A DNA stretch of 64,000 bases from Mycolicibacterium sp. P1-18 (GCF_008329535.1 NZ_NPKR01000012.1:1-64000), one strand, 5' to 3'. Numbered from the stretch's first letter, positions 1 to 9,314 are shown. Numbers and translations: made by a program. Notes: a model not told the origin generated them from the letters alone.

Positions 1-185
1 CCGGCCTGCATCAGGGCGGCGTACTCCGCGGTCCGCGACAACGGCACCGTGCCCTGCGTGGTCTCCACCATCAGTGACGCGTGAATGGACGGGATGAACG
101 GCTTGAGCCGCAGCGTCGCGGGCATCGTCTCCACGCCCAAAAGGGCCTGCAGGGCCCAGATTCCACCCACGGTCGTCGACAACAT
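1..185 (-). CDS. espG: EspG-family ESX chaperone, N-terminal fragment
   Basis: Only the first 61 codons are inside the window; the gene runs off the left edge. The ATG at 185 is preceded by a strong ribosome site (AGGGGGAGG). The visible start (MLSTTVGGIWALQALLG, then a VETMPATLRLKPFIPS-like stretch) matches the N-terminal strand-helix of EspG proteins. EspG proteins are cytosolic chaperones that bind the PPE tip of PE-PPE pairs and deliver them to the ESX ATPase. It is the last visible gene of the run eccC-PE-PPE-esxB-esxA-espG, the usual ESX order, and probably serves the PE-PPE pair just upstream. Which ESX lineage it belongs to cannot be told from this fragment. Confidence 0.8.
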   Translation of the reverse strand, partial: MLSTTVGGIWALQALLGVETMPATLRLKPFIPSIHASLMVETTQGTVPLSRTAEYAALMQA

Positions 186-300
186 GGTCCTCCCCCTTCG
201 GGCACTGCATTGATGGTCGAGTGGTCGTCAAGGAAGGAAGGGGACCGACCGTTCGGCCGATCCCCTTCTCCCGCATTAGTTTCGAGTTAGATGCGGATGG

Positions 301-609
301 TCACAGCCCGCCGAAGGAACTTCCCGCCGCGGCGTCCTGGGCCATGAAGTCGCTCGCCGAGGTGTCGATGGCGTCGCCGTGGCGGGCGATCACCTGCTTG
401 CCGTCGTCGATGCCCTCGTTGATCAGCTGCTGGGCCTGAGCGTAGGCCTGCGAACCGTGCTCGGTGTCGAAGAAGTTCTGGATGCCGGACAGCTCGTGCA
501 ACGCTTCCTGGCCGATCTGGTCGAGCTCCTGGGAGAAGCTCGAGAGCGCGTGGGTGTGGTCACCCAGTTGCGGCATGTTGTAACGCATCATTCCGTCGTC
601 TGCGGCCAT
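301..609 (-). CDS. WXG100 protein, EsxA/EsxC-like
   Basis: A 102-residue helical-hairpin protein of WXG100 length, in the EsxA slot downstream of an EsxB-like gene. The turn that normally carries W-x-G is replaced by FFDTEHGSQAY, a variant that resembles EsxC of ESX-2 (FFAGHGAQGFF-type turn). No tryptophan is present. It should form a heterodimer with the product of 640-954 and be secreted through EccC. The ATG at 609 has a GAGGAGAG ribosome site. The C-terminal tail is short and ends SSFGGL; no clear YxxxD signal is seen, which is normal for the EsxA-type partner. Confidence 0.85.
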   Translation of the reverse strand: MAADDGMMRYNMPQLGDHTHALSSFSQELDQIGQEALHELSGIQNFFDTEHGSQAYAQAQQLINEGIDDGKQVIARHGDAIDTSASDFMAQDAAAGSSFGGL

Positions 610-639
610 GAATCTGCTCTCCTCGTCGTGTCGTGTGGG

Positions 640-954
640 TTACTGAAACCGAAGCGCGCCGGCGACGGACGAGATGTTGTGCGCGTTCTGCTCGTCCATG
701 TGGGTGTACTTGTTGGTGTTCTGCCGGACCAGGTCGTTGAGGTTCTGGAAGTTGGTCTGGATCTTCATCTGCGCCTCGTGCACCTCGGCGGAGGTCTTGA
801 GGTTCATGGTGCCGCCCTGACCGTTGAGTCCGCCGGTGGCACTGAGCTGTTGGTTGCTGTCCTCGTAGCGCTGCAGCACGCTCTGAGCCCTGGTGCTCAG
901 TTCGTCCATGCGGGCGGCGAAGGCCATCAATTCTGATGCGCCAACTGTGGCCAT
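640..954 (-). CDS. WXG100 protein, EsxB/EsxD-like
   Basis: A 104-residue helical protein in the EsxB slot, 30 bp upstream of the EsxA-like gene and with its own GAGGAGAT ribosome site. The W-x-G turn is again absent; the loop reads GGLNGQGGTMNL. Near the C-terminus is KYTHMDEQN, a match to the YxxxD/E export signal that the EsxB-type partner presents to the ESX ATPase. The pair therefore looks functional although both members have lost the family's name motif. Similarity to the ESX-2 EsxC/EsxD pair is by pattern only. Confidence 0.85.
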   Translation of the reverse strand: MATVGASELMAFAARMDELSTRAQSVLQRYEDSNQQLSATGGLNGQGGTMNLKTSAEVHEAQMKIQTNFQNLNDLVRQNTNKYTHMDEQNAHNISSVAGALRFQ

Positions 955-1049
955 GTGTTCATCTCCTCGATCAGGTGGTGGTCTGTGCTGGTAGTTGAAA
1001 GTCTAAGTGCCCGTGCGGACCTCGCGATGCACTAGTTTTTGGGGCGCCA

Positions 1050-2276
1050 TCACCGACGCTGCTTCTCCTCCCTGTCGTACCCGGGGCGACCCGTCACCTG
1101 CATGGTGCGATCCGCGGTCCGTTCCGAGCTGGAATTCTGATCCCGGTTGCCGGCCATGCCCGCTCCGGCCGGGGCGCCGTACAGGCCACCGCCTCCACCG
1201 GAGGACGGGGCTGCGACGGGTTCGGCGGGCCCGGCCCCACCGGCGGGCCAGCCACCCGGCAGCCGGGGAGCCGAACCCGAGCTGAAGCTGCTCGCCGGGC
1301 GGACCATGGTCGCCGAGGCCGGCGCGCTGGTGAACACCCCACTGGCCGCGCCGCCGCCACCGGCGCCGCCCAGCCCGGGCACCGTCGCACCGCCCGTAGT
1401 GAGGGGGCCCGCCGCGCCCGGGGCGATCGCGGCGGCGCCTTGGGCGCCGCCCATGCCGCTGAACATGCTGCTCATCGGACCGAACATGCCGCTGAGCTGA
1501 CTGGGTGCCGAGGTCAGCAGCTGCGGCAGCTGCCCACCCATGCTGGAGAACTGCCCACCCATCGACGACAACTGCCCAAACATGGAACTCATCGACCCCA
1601 TCGGCGACGCCGCCGAGGTGCCCGCGCCACCGGTGGCGTCCGCGGTCTCGGTCATGGACTTCGCACTGGTCTGCAACGCGCCCTGGGTCGCGGACTGCGC
1701 GGAGTTCGCCGCCGCGGCCGCGGCCGGTCCGGCCGGGTTCGCCGCGGTCGGCGACAGCGGCGGCGGCGTCGACAGCATGGCCACCGCCTGGGTGATCACC
1801 GCCTGGTAGCCGTTGGCCAGTGACGCGTTTTGCGTCCAAAACTCTTGATACTGCGCAATCAACGCCGCGATCGCTGGTGAGTTCTGCCCGAAGAAATTGG
1901 TGTCGCACAGCGCCTGGGTGGTGGCCAGGTTCGTGGTGCACACCGGCGCCGGGATCATCGACGTCATCGCCGTCTGATGCGCCATTGCCACCTCGGTGGC
2001 CTGAGCGAATGCCTGCAGACACCACGTCGCGGCCAGTTCCAGTGCCGCCGCGTACTCCTGGGCCGAGCCCACCATCGCGACGCCACCGGCGCCCTGCCAG
2101 CCGGCCGCGGCCGTCGTGGCGGCCGTGGCCTGCACCTGGGTCAGTTCGGCGAGCAGCATGTCCGCCAGCCCTTGGTGTCCCGCGGCGGCCGCGGTCAACG
2201 ACGCGGCCAGGTCGCCCAACGAGATGTTGAGGTAGTTGCCTTCCGGCGGGATGGCCGACGGTTCCCCGAATGCCAT
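1050..2276 (-). CDS. PPE-family protein, ESX substrate
   Basis: A 408-residue protein. The N-terminal ~180 residues form the PPE domain: IPPEGNYLNI near residue 9 carries the Pro-Pro-Glu, and GWQGAGG near residue 60 is the conserved W-x-G turn. After the PPE domain come a low-complexity Met/Ser/Gly segment (repeats of SSMGGQ type, about residues 235-285), a Gly/Ala/Pro-rich stretch and a charged tail. It starts 16 bp after the PE gene, the classic PE-PPE pair that folds as a heterodimer and is recognised by EspG. The C-terminal part lacks the SVP and MPTR signatures, so it belongs to the minor PPE group linked to ESX loci. Confidence 0.9.
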   Translation of the reverse strand: MAFGEPSAIPPEGNYLNISLGDLAASLTAAAAGHQGLADMLLAELTQVQATAATTAAAGWQGAGGVAMVGSAQEYAAALELAATWCLQAFAQATEVAMAHQTAMTSMIPAPVCTTNLATTQALCDTNFFGQNSPAIAALIAQYQEFWTQNASLANGYQAVITQAVAMLSTPPPLSPTAANPAGPAAAAAANSAQSATQGALQTSAKSMTETADATGGAGTSAASPMGSMSSMFGQLSSMGGQFSSMGGQLPQLLTSAPSQLSGMFGPMSSMFSGMGGAQGAAAIAPGAAGPLTTGGATVPGLGGAGGGGAASGVFTSAPASATMVRPASSFSSGSAPRLPGGWPAGGAGPAEPVAAPSSGGGGGLYGAPAGAGMAGNRDQNSSSERTADRTMQVTGRPGYDREEKQRR

Positions 2277-2292
2277 GGTGGTGGGTGCCGCC

Positions 2293-2598
2293 CTACAGGG
2301 CGAGCGTCGTCTGGGTGACGACGTCGGTCGCGGTGTAGCTCAGCCCGTTGACCTCCACGGTCGCGGCGTACATCGCGCGGGTCGCCATCAGCTGCGCCAT
2401 CATCGCCTGGGTCACGGCGCCGCGGGCGCTCATTGCCGCGGCCAGCGCCACCCCGGCGTCGTCGATGCTGGGCGGCAGGACCGCGCAGGTCACCGCCGCC
2501 GCTCCCCCGCTCGCGCCGGCCATCGTGCCGACCCCGGCCGTTTCGGTCGCGGCTTGCAGTCCCAGTGCCGGCGCCAAGACGCCGATGAAACCTGTCAT
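2293..2598 (-). CDS. PE-family protein, ESX substrate
   Basis: A 101-residue, all-PE-domain protein with no C-terminal extension. It is Ala-rich and helical, with LPPSIDDAGVALAAAM near the middle. The C-terminus carries SYTATDVV, a clean YxxxD export signal. The ATG at 2598 follows a CGGAGGT ribosome site. It is the partner of the PPE protein just downstream and lies between eccC and PPE, as in chromosomal ESX loci. Expected path: the PE-PPE dimer bound by EspG, then EccC, then the mycobacterial envelope. Confidence 0.85.
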   Translation of the reverse strand: MTGFIGVLAPALGLQAATETAGVGTMAGASGGAAAVTCAVLPPSIDDAGVALAAAMSARGAVTQAMMAQLMATRAMYAATVEVNGLSYTATDVVTQTTLAL

Positions 2599-2683
2599 GG
2601 TGGTCTACCTCCGTGGTCGGTCGTGCAGTAAATCGAGCTTAAGACGGCTACCCGAGGGGTCACCGCACCAATTTTTTGGACCC

Positions 2684-5600
2684 CTATTCGGGGGGTCGAC
2701 GCATTCCGACCTGCGGCGGATCCGACCACGCCACCAGCACGCCCTCCTCGCCGGACCGGGTCAGCAGCTTGCCCTTACCGGGTCGCTGCGCGTCGGCGAA
2801 GATGCCGGGCATGATCTGGCCGTGGGAGCGTCGCCCGTCCAGTGCCAGCACCGGGGCCAGTGACCCCACCACCCGGCCCAGCACCCCGCCGCCCTGCGAC
2901 TGGAAGGACCAGGTCCGGATGTCGGCGGTGGCGATGATGTGCAGGCCCAGGTCGGCGGCCTGCTCCACGAACGGCACCAGCGCGGTCAGCGGGTTGTCGC
3001 TGGTGTGCCAGGACGTGATGTCGTCGACGACGACGAAGATCTCCCGCCCCGACCAGAACCGTTTGGTCAGCAGATCGGTTTGGCTGGTGCCCGGCGGTGG
3101 CTGCCGGCTGCGCAGCAGTTCCGCCAGCCGCGCGCAGACGTCGCGGATGTCGTCGCGGTTGTAGGCGTACTGCGCCAGCCACGGGTCCTCCGGCACCACC
3201 CCGACCAGCTTGCGGGTCGGGTCGAACAGCACGATGGTCGCGTCCTCGGGTCGGTAGCGGCTCATGACGCTGCGCATCACCGTCCGCAGGAAGTTGGTCC
3301 GCCCCGACGAGCCCAGGCCGGTGGCCACGGCATGCGCGCTCTGGGAGAAGTCCAGGCACGCGGCGCGCATCGTGGTCTCCGACAGCCCGAACGGCACCAC
3401 GTGCGCCGGCCAGGAGCGGTCGGCCAACCCCATCACCTCCTCGAAGCTGACCGACTCGGGCAGCCGCAGCACGGTGCTGGTCTTGCGCACCCCGGTCACC
3501 CGGCCGATCTCGGCGCCGATCCCGCGGGCGTCCACCTGCCCGGCCGCCGAGGACGCCACCACCGGCAAGGCCACCATCAGGTGGTGCCCGGAGGCGGTGA
3601 CACCCCGGCCCGGGGTGTCGGGCACCTCCTTGGCCGGGCGGCGCTGCGGATCCGACGGGTCGGGCTGCACCATCGTCTCGATCGGGTTGACCAGCTTCAT
3701 CTCCAGGATCTGGTTGGTGGCGTTGCGCATCTGGGAACGCACCCCCGACAGCAGACTGGTGTGGGTGACCACCACCCGGACGCCGTAGTTGCGGGCGCCC
3801 ATCAGGCGCAGCACCGCGTCCAGGCCGTTGGGGTGGGCCTTGCTGAAGTTCTCCAGCCCGTCGAGCAGCAGCACCACGTCACCGCCCTCGACGCCGACGT
3901 CACGCGGGTGCGGACCGAACTTGTTCTCCCGCACCGTCTGCATGTCCAAACCGCGGGTGGTGAAGATGCGGTCGCGGTCGGCCACCAGGTTCTCCAGCGT
4001 CGCCAGCAGCCGGTTCACGCCCTCGGTGTCGGACACCGAGACCACCGCGGCGACGTGCGGGACGTCGGCCAGCTGCGCGAGCTGCGGGCCGCTGGCGGCG
4101 ATGCAGTAGAACTGCACCCGCTCCGGGCGGTACATCAGCGCCCCCGCGGCCACCATCGTCATCACCGTCGTCGTCGCCCCACGCTGCGGTGCGCACACCA
4201 CGAGCGCGTTGTCCGACAACAGATCCAGGTTGTAGACGTCCTGGCGGTGATCGCGCGGCCGGTCGACCAGCGCGACGGGGAAGATCAGCCCGGGATTGTT
4301 GCCGTAATCCTGATGCCATGGCTTGCCCCGCAACCGGGTCACCAGCTCGTCGACCGTCGGCGGCTGCCCCCGCCACTGCCCCTGCGCGTCGCGCACCGCG
4401 AGCGGGGGCAGCCAGAAGGGGCGCGGGGGGCGGACCCCGGTCGCAGTCAGCGACTCGATCAGACCGTCGACGATCTTTCCCGAGGTCTGATCGGGCACCG
4501 CCACCTCCGGGGTGGGCGGTTGAACCGGTTCGGCCAGCAGGCCGTCCAGGTCGACGGCCTCGCCGACGGTGAACGTCCGCGGCTCGAACCACGTTCCGGC
4601 GCGCAGCGGTTCGGCGGAGTCCGCGGTGACCGCCTTGGGCACGTACTTGGCCGAAGAGTAGAAGAACTTGAACTCCCGCGGCTGGCGCATCGCCACCCGC
4701 AGATACGCGGTGCCCTCCGCGCCCTCCTCCGGCACGTGCGCGGCGACGGTGGAGCCGATCGCCTCCCGGGAGTCCTCCTCCCGCGAAGTACGCCCGGCGA
4801 TGGTGAAGCCCAACACCTTTCGGACGTCACGCAGGTTCTGGGTGTCCACCACCTGACCCACCAGCTGCAGGAAGATGTGATAGGCCCGGCCCAGACGCCC
4901 GATGCGCCAGAACAACGCGCGGAACTTCGGACCCCAGATCGGGTCGGCCAGCATCTCGTTGTACTCGTCGCAGATCACCCACAGCACCGGAATCGGCGGC
5001 AGGGACGGATCGGTCAACCGGTGCCGGTTGTAGTCGTTGAGATCCTGGCAGTCCTCCAGGGCGGCGACGGCGGCACCGCGGCGGTCCAGCTCACCGTCGA
5101 GCGCGTCGTGCATCCGGCCCACCAGGTGCCGTTCGTCGGACAGGTTGCTGACCGCCGCGACCACGTGCGGGAACTTCTCCAGCACGCCGGCGGCCGACTT
5201 CAGCTTGAAGTCGGAGAAGACGATGTTGACCACTTCCGGGGAATGCGTCGCCGCCAGCGACGACACCTCGGTGATGATGCCCTCGGACTTGCCGGCGCCG
5301 GTGGTGCCGATGAACAGCGAGTGCATGCCCATGCCGCGCTGCGACCCCTCCTTGAGGTCGAGTTCGACGACCTGCCCGGACTCGTCGAGCCCCACCGGGA
5401 ACCGCATCCACGCCGGGCCCTGGGTCATCCGCGGCGCCCACAACCGGTCCACGTCGAAGTTGCGTGGGTCGCGAATCCCCAACACGTCCAACAGGTTGCG
5501 GTGCTCCACGGCGGTGGTGGCGACCGTCAGCCCGGCGGTACCGGAGTCGCGGTAGCGGGCCATCGCGCGGGTGAAGCGTTCGGCTTCGGTGACGCTCATC

Positions 5601-6868
5601 TGATCGGCGGTGGCGTAGAACGCGTCGTCGAGTTCGTCCGAACCGTGCCCAGCCCCGGCGAAGCCGGCGACCTCGTTGCGCGGCAGCTGCTTGCGCAGCG
5701 CACCGTCGGTCAGCCGGTAGGTGGTCGACGGGTCGAACCCCACCCAGAACCGGGCGGCGAACCCCGAGGACGGCCGCGGCGGCGGCTCGGTCGCCAACCG
5801 GACGAAGCAGGTTCCCGCGTAGCCGCTGCTGCCGGTGACGCCGGCCCAGTCCTCCGGGGTGCCGCAGCCGTCGTCGACCACGATCCGCAGCGGGAGCACC
5901 GCACCCGGGTCGGTGCCGCCGTGCAGACCCGAGGACATCGACGGCGGACTCCACGGCTGCCGCGGCCCGTCGGGATCTTCGTCCAGGAACGCCTCCAGCC
6001 GGGCCGGGGAGGAAAACAGCAGCCGCCGTTCCCCGCAGCCGTCGCGGCTGCTGCGGTGCTGCATGTGCGGCAACCACTTGGCCCAGTCCCACTGGTCGGG
6101 AGCGGCGGTGACGACGATGATCTGCAGGTCCGCGGGGCTGTGGTAGGCGGCCAGCTGGCACAGCATTGCCCGGGTCAACGACCGGGTGCCGTCCGGGTGG
6201 CCGATTAAGCTGATGCCGGGAAACCGTTGCAGCCACACGGCCTTCGGCATGTCGTCGATGTGTTCCTGCTCGTTGAGGAACTTCCGCAACGCATGCCCGG
6301 TGGCGGGTTCCAGGTGGGTGGCCTTGACGATCTTGGGCTTCTCGATCGTCATCGCGAGCGCGACCTTGCCGACGCCGATCCGGGCCACGGCGAAGGCCTC
6401 GCTGCCGGGGGCGCGGTCCCACATCCGAACCGTGCCGGGGATGTCGGCCAGTTCGGTGGGCTCGCAGTGGAAGTGGCGGCGGTGTTCCCATTGCTTGCGG
6501 CGTTGGGCGTCGACCTCGTCGCGGATCTCGTCTTGGCGCGCCATCCAGGATCGGCGCTGCCCCATCAGCTCGCTCCACGACATCTTCTGCGCGGCGCCGC
6601 GGTTGCGCATCATCATGCCGACCACGCCGAACACCGCCATGAACCCGAAGATGCCGAACCCGCCGGCCATCGAGCGCATGCCGGAGGCGTACATGATGAT
6701 GATCAGCCCGAGCACGCCGAAGATCAGCGTGACGGGGAAGACGATCGCCCACACGCTGCGCGGCGGCGGGATCGGCGCGATGATGGGTTGCTCGACGGCG
6801 ATCTTCCCGCCGCCGGTCTCTGGCGGCGGCACCGGATCACCAGGGCGCACGAACGGCTGAGTCGTCAC
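2684..6868 (-). CDS. eccC: EccC, ESX type VII secretion ATPase (fused EccCa-EccCb)
   Basis: An FtsK/SpoIIIE-type motor of about 1394 residues, the full single-chain length. Two membrane helices (about residues 40-62 and 70-90) are followed by a DUF-like stalk and three ATPase modules. Module 1 is canonical: Walker A GTTGAGKS near 520 and Walker B VICDEYNEM near 632. Module 2 has APQRGATTT near 895 and module 3 has GLGSSGRT near 1187. Both lack the Walker A lysine, while acidic Walker B-like residues remain (LLLDGLE, VVVDDI). EccC drives export and reads C-terminal YxxxD signals of EsxB- and PE-type substrates. GTG at 6868 is preferred over the TTG one codon earlier, because it sits exactly 6 bp after a TAGGGT -10 element. 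Confidence 0.95.
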   Translation of the reverse strand: MTTQPFVRPGDPVPPPETGGGKIAVEQPIIAPIPPPRSVWAIVFPVTLIFGVLGLIIIMYASGMRSMAGGFGIFGFMAVFGVVGMMMRNRGAAQKMSWSELMGQRRSWMARQDEIRDEVDAQRRKQWEHRRHFHCEPTELADIPGTVRMWDRAPGSEAFAVARIGVGKVALAMTIEKPKIVKATHLEPATGHALRKFLNEQEHIDDMPKAVWLQRFPGISLIGHPDGTRSLTRAMLCQLAAYHSPADLQIIVVTAAPDQWDWAKWLPHMQHRSSRDGCGERRLLFSSPARLEAFLDEDPDGPRQPWSPPSMSSGLHGGTDPGAVLPLRIVVDDGCGTPEDWAGVTGSSGYAGTCFVRLATEPPPRPSSGFAARFWVGFDPSTTYRLTDGALRKQLPRNEVAGFAGAGHGSDELDDAFYATADQMSVTEAERFTRAMARYRDSGTAGLTVATTAVEHRNLLDVLGIRDPRNFDVDRLWAPRMTQGPAWMRFPVGLDESGQVVELDLKEGSQRGMGMHSLFIGTTGAGKSEGIITEVSSLAATHSPEVVNIVFSDFKLKSAAGVLEKFPHVVAAVSNLSDERHLVGRMHDALDGELDRRGAAVAALEDCQDLNDYNRHRLTDPSLPPIPVLWVICDEYNEMLADPIWGPKFRALFWRIGRLGRAYHIFLQLVGQVVDTQNLRDVRKVLGFTIAGRTSREEDSREAIGSTVAAHVPEEGAEGTAYLRVAMRQPREFKFFYSSAKYVPKAVTADSAEPLRAGTWFEPRTFTVGEAVDLDGLLAEPVQPPTPEVAVPDQTSGKIVDGLIESLTATGVRPPRPFWLPPLAVRDAQGQWRGQPPTVDELVTRLRGKPWHQDYGNNPGLIFPVALVDRPRDHRQDVYNLDLLSDNALVVCAPQRGATTTVMTMVAAGALMYRPERVQFYCIAASGPQLAQLADVPHVAAVVSVSDTEGVNRLLATLENLVADRDRIFTTRGLDMQTVRENKFGPHPRDVGVEGGDVVLLLDGLENFSKAHPNGLDAVLRLMGARNYGVRVVVTHTSLLSGVRSQMRNATNQILEMKLVNPIETMVQPDPSDPQRRPAKEVPDTPGRGVTASGHHLMVALPVVASSAAGQVDARGIGAEIGRVTGVRKTSTVLRLPESVSFEEVMGLADRSWPAHVVPFGLSETTMRAACLDFSQSAHAVATGLGSSGRTNFLRTVMRSVMSRYRPEDATIVLFDPTRKLVGVVPEDPWLAQYAYNRDDIRDVCARLAELLRSRQPPPGTSQTDLLTKRFWSGREIFVVVDDITSWHTSDNPLTALVPFVEQAADLGLHIIATADIRTWSFQSQGGGVLGRVVGSLAPVLALDGRRSHGQIMPGIFADAQRPGKGKLLTRSGEEGVLVAWSDPPQVGMRRPPE

Positions 6869-6874
6869 CAATCG

Positions 6875-6909
6875 ACCCTAACGCCGGGTTTGCGGCACCC
6901 AGCGCACCA
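6875..6909 (-). promoter_or_regulatory. Leaderless promoter of the eccC operon with TGGTGC box
   Basis: On the minus strand TTGGTGC (box at 6904-6909) is followed by 23 bases and TAGGGT (6875-6880), then 6 bases to the GTG start at 6868. A mycobacterial -10 element lies 6-7 bases before the start site, so transcription should begin at the GTG itself. Box, spacing and -10 are identical to the promoter at 24834-24868. Confidence 0.7.
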
Positions 6910-7585
6910 ATCCTGGTGATCGAGCACCCCGGCGGACGCCAAAAAGCCAGCCGATTTTCGGAGTCCGGAACGCATGACTGACCGGCGGAACCGGCTTGAT
7001 TGTTTGACCGCACAAAACGTTCGGCGGCGTACCAGTGTCGAGAGATCCGACTAACGGACGCCGCCGCACGTTTGAAGTGACCATGAGGAGGGTCGAGTTC
7101 CCCCGGCCGCGATTGTGGCGATCGCGTACGCCGCGGTCGACATCGCATACAGATTCGAGGGAGATGGGACGGAGACAGCGAACCCCCCTTTGGCATTGAC
7201 CATGGCACATCGAACGGCGCCACGCGGCGGTCGAGGAACCGGGCGTGGACCACCATTGCCACCCCACCGTCAGCCCTGTCGCGACGGCTGCAGCAAAAAC
7301 CGCCAACGGCGGCTGCGGTGCCGCAGATGCGGATCCAACGATGTTCCAATCTGGCGCCCTACCGTCATATGCGATCGCAGGGCACGGCCTCGGCCCGGCC
7401 CTGACCACGCGCCGTCCTATGACGAGGAGCGGATTGGTGAAGTGTCGTGCTGTTCAGCCGGGCCGGGAGCCACGGCGGTCCCGCCCAGCTCGGTCGATGC
7501 GTTCTGTCTCGAGTCCGCGCCGAAGAAAACGGTGGTCGCTGCCGCACACCACCCCGGTCGTCGACGAACGAAAGGCAATCACGCC
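6910..7585. other. Intergenic region, no gene recognised
   Basis: About 675 bp between the divergent eccC promoter and the gene at 7586. Open frames here have no recognisable content. A GC-rich imperfect inverted repeat (CGGCGGCGT near 7023 and ACGCCGCCG near 7060) is visible, but nothing shows a function. Confidence 0.5.
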
Positions 7586-7999
7586 ATGACCTCCGCCCAG
7601 CGTCGTCCCGCTCCTAGCGAGCCTCCTCCACCGCAGCGCGGCCTCACTCGGGAGGAACGCGCCCGCGACGTCAGCGAGGCCCACGCCGAGACGGTAGCTC
7701 GGACGTCGGCGTGGAAGCGGTTCCTCCACATGATGACTCCGCGGCTGGTCTGGTCGATGGCTGACGGCTATCCAGTGGTGCTCAAGCAGTTCATCCAGTT
7801 CTGCCTGATTCTCATCTATCCGGCCTGGGTGTTCGCCGTCCTGGTCGGCGGACTGTTCCAGCTAGCCTTCTACGTGACGGTCTATCCGCTGCTGTGGCTC
7901 CTGTTCTGGCCCGTGCGGGCGCATCAGAAGAGGACCAATCCGCAGGAGTACGCCGCCAACCGAGCGAAGTACGCGAACAAGAAGTGGTATGAGACTTAG
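7586..7999 (+). CDS. Small two-helix membrane protein, unknown function
   Basis: A 137-residue protein. Residues 1-45 are charged and Pro-rich at the N-terminus (SEPPPPQRGLTREERARD). Two hydrophobic segments follow at about 65-88 (FCLILIYPAWVFAVLVGG) and 90-110 (FYVTVYPLLWLLFWPV). The basic C-terminal tail ends KYANKKWYET. The frame is open far upstream, but that extension looks non-coding, so the ATG at 7586 was chosen. It is transcribed divergently from eccC. I do not recognise the family; the location suggests an accessory membrane protein of the ESX region. Confidence 0.6.
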   Translation: MTSAQRRPAPSEPPPPQRGLTREERARDVSEAHAETVARTSAWKRFLHMMTPRLVWSMADGYPVVLKQFIQFCLILIYPAWVFAVLVGGLFQLAFYVTVYPLLWLLFWPVRAHQKRTNPQEYAANRAKYANKKWYET

Positions 8000-8247
8000 A
8001 CGCCCTTGGCTGATCCCACGACGCCCCGCGACCGAGACGATCGCTACTCGCTGGACGGTGTTCTAGACGAGATGCAAGCGTAAGGCCGTGGCTTCTTAGT
8101 CGGCACCCCCAGATTCAGCGGCGTACTGGATGCGATGGCGGTCGAGCTGTGCGGCGCAACGAATACTGCTCAGCCGTGTGCGTCGTTTCGAGGGGTGTGG
8201 TGATGCCTAGCGTTGCCCGTCGTTCGGGCTTGTGCTGATCGCGCGAG

Positions 8248-8964
8248 TTACGAACCGACCAAGGAAGCCATCCATTGGTCGATAGTCGCCCAGACGTCAT
8301 CGACCGGCTGCACATGACCATCTGCGACTACCCAGCCGCCGCGGTCGTCGCCATCGCTACCGCCAAGCTCGATGCATAACGACGATGCCCCGACGTCGAA
8401 GAACAAAGACATCAACTGGTTCAAATCCGGCGTGGCGGCGTGGTTCTGGCTTGCATTGGAATCGCTGTCGATGTCCTCGCCGACGGCAAACCATTCTGCC
8501 CTCCTGGGAAAACCGTTGTGAAAGGAAGAGGCAAGCTTGAAGCCGTCATGAAGCTGGGTGTAGAGGCGAAACGGCTTGGTGGGCATCCCGGCCACGTCGA
8601 GCGTCGGATGCCGAAGCTCGCTGGTCGGCGGAAAGCCGTACCAGCACACAGTCTCACCAGTCGGCAGCGCGGCGCCGTACGCCAGCAACGGTGCGTGCTC
8701 CGATGGCGATCTACCAAGAAAGATGCCGATCCCATGCTGCCGGAGCATGGCGTAGAAGTAGGGCAGTTCATCGGGCAAGACGGTTTCCCAAGTGGTGAGC
8801 GCATGCTCGATTCCGTCGACCACTGGGCGTCGAACGGCCTCAATCCACCAGCCCGGCACGAGTCCCCGCTCGTCGTCGGACAGATCTTCAGGTCCGATCA
8901 GCTCGATCGATTCAAAAAGATGACGGCCCAATACTTTCAACAGTTCGTCGGGTGGACTAGCCAT
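8248..8964 (-). CDS. Hypothetical protein, possible SMI1/KNR4 (SUKH)-like immunity protein
   Basis: A 238-residue acidic soluble protein with no signal peptide or membrane segment. The C-terminal part (FFDVGASSLCIELGG, RGGWVVADG, then VWATIDQWMASL) has the strand-strand-helix ending seen in SUKH immunity proteins, but the match is weak. ATG at 8964 was chosen because a TAGGTT -10-like element lies 7 bp upstream, suggesting a leaderless message. An immunity role would fit a neighbourhood of ESX-secreted proteins, but no toxin domain is visible next to it. Treat the family as tentative. Confidence 0.5.
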   Translation of the reverse strand: MASPPDELLKVLGRHLFESIELIGPEDLSDDERGLVPGWWIEAVRRPVVDGIEHALTTWETVLPDELPYFYAMLRQHGIGIFLGRSPSEHAPLLAYGAALPTGETVCWYGFPPTSELRHPTLDVAGMPTKPFRLYTQLHDGFKLASSFHNGFPRRAEWFAVGEDIDSDSNASQNHAATPDLNQLMSLFFDVGASSLCIELGGSDGDDRGGWVVADGHVQPVDDVWATIDQWMASLVGS

Positions 8965-9314
8965 GGCGCCAAACCTACCGTCCGCTGGCGGAGGCCGGTC
9001 GAACGCCAGTGACGCCAGATTCACCACTACTCAGCGATCCTCAGACCGAGCAACAATCGGCTACAAGGCAATGGTGTTCGGGTTGGCCTCATCCCCGTGC
9101 GCTGGCTGGGGGCGTGGGCTGGACGACGGCGGTAGCGGTAGTCGCCCCGTCCTCGACCACCGTGACGGATACATCGGCTCGATGACGCTCGTCCGGGTGA
9201 GCGTCCCGGCTGGCCTCCCAACGGTGGTGCCCGTGAGGGCCGGCAACACCTCATCGGTGACGTAGTGGCGCAACCGCGTCATGTCACGGGTCGCCCTCGC
9301 TGGCCTTGCAAAAC

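Noticed and set aside
2679..2698. Hairpin with an A/T run at the end of eccC as a terminator
   Set aside because: For the minus-strand transcript the run after the stem is A, not T, and the operon continues into PE-PPE. The palindrome overlaps coding sequence.
2939..6208. Long plus-strand open frame opposite eccC (over 1000 codons)
   Set aside because: Typical antisense shadow in GC-rich DNA: Arg/His/Gly/Val-rich text with no domain, while the minus strand encodes a complete EccC with ordered motifs.
7115..7585. N-terminal extension of the membrane protein at 7586
   Set aside because: The extension is rich in Arg/Pro/Cys with no pattern, and covers a region expected to hold the divergent promoter.
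8248..8964. A toxin-immunity system pairing 8248-8964 with 9500-10024
   Set aside because: The 9500 gene has only the helical N-terminal domain and no toxin domain, and the two genes are on opposite strands with different promoters.
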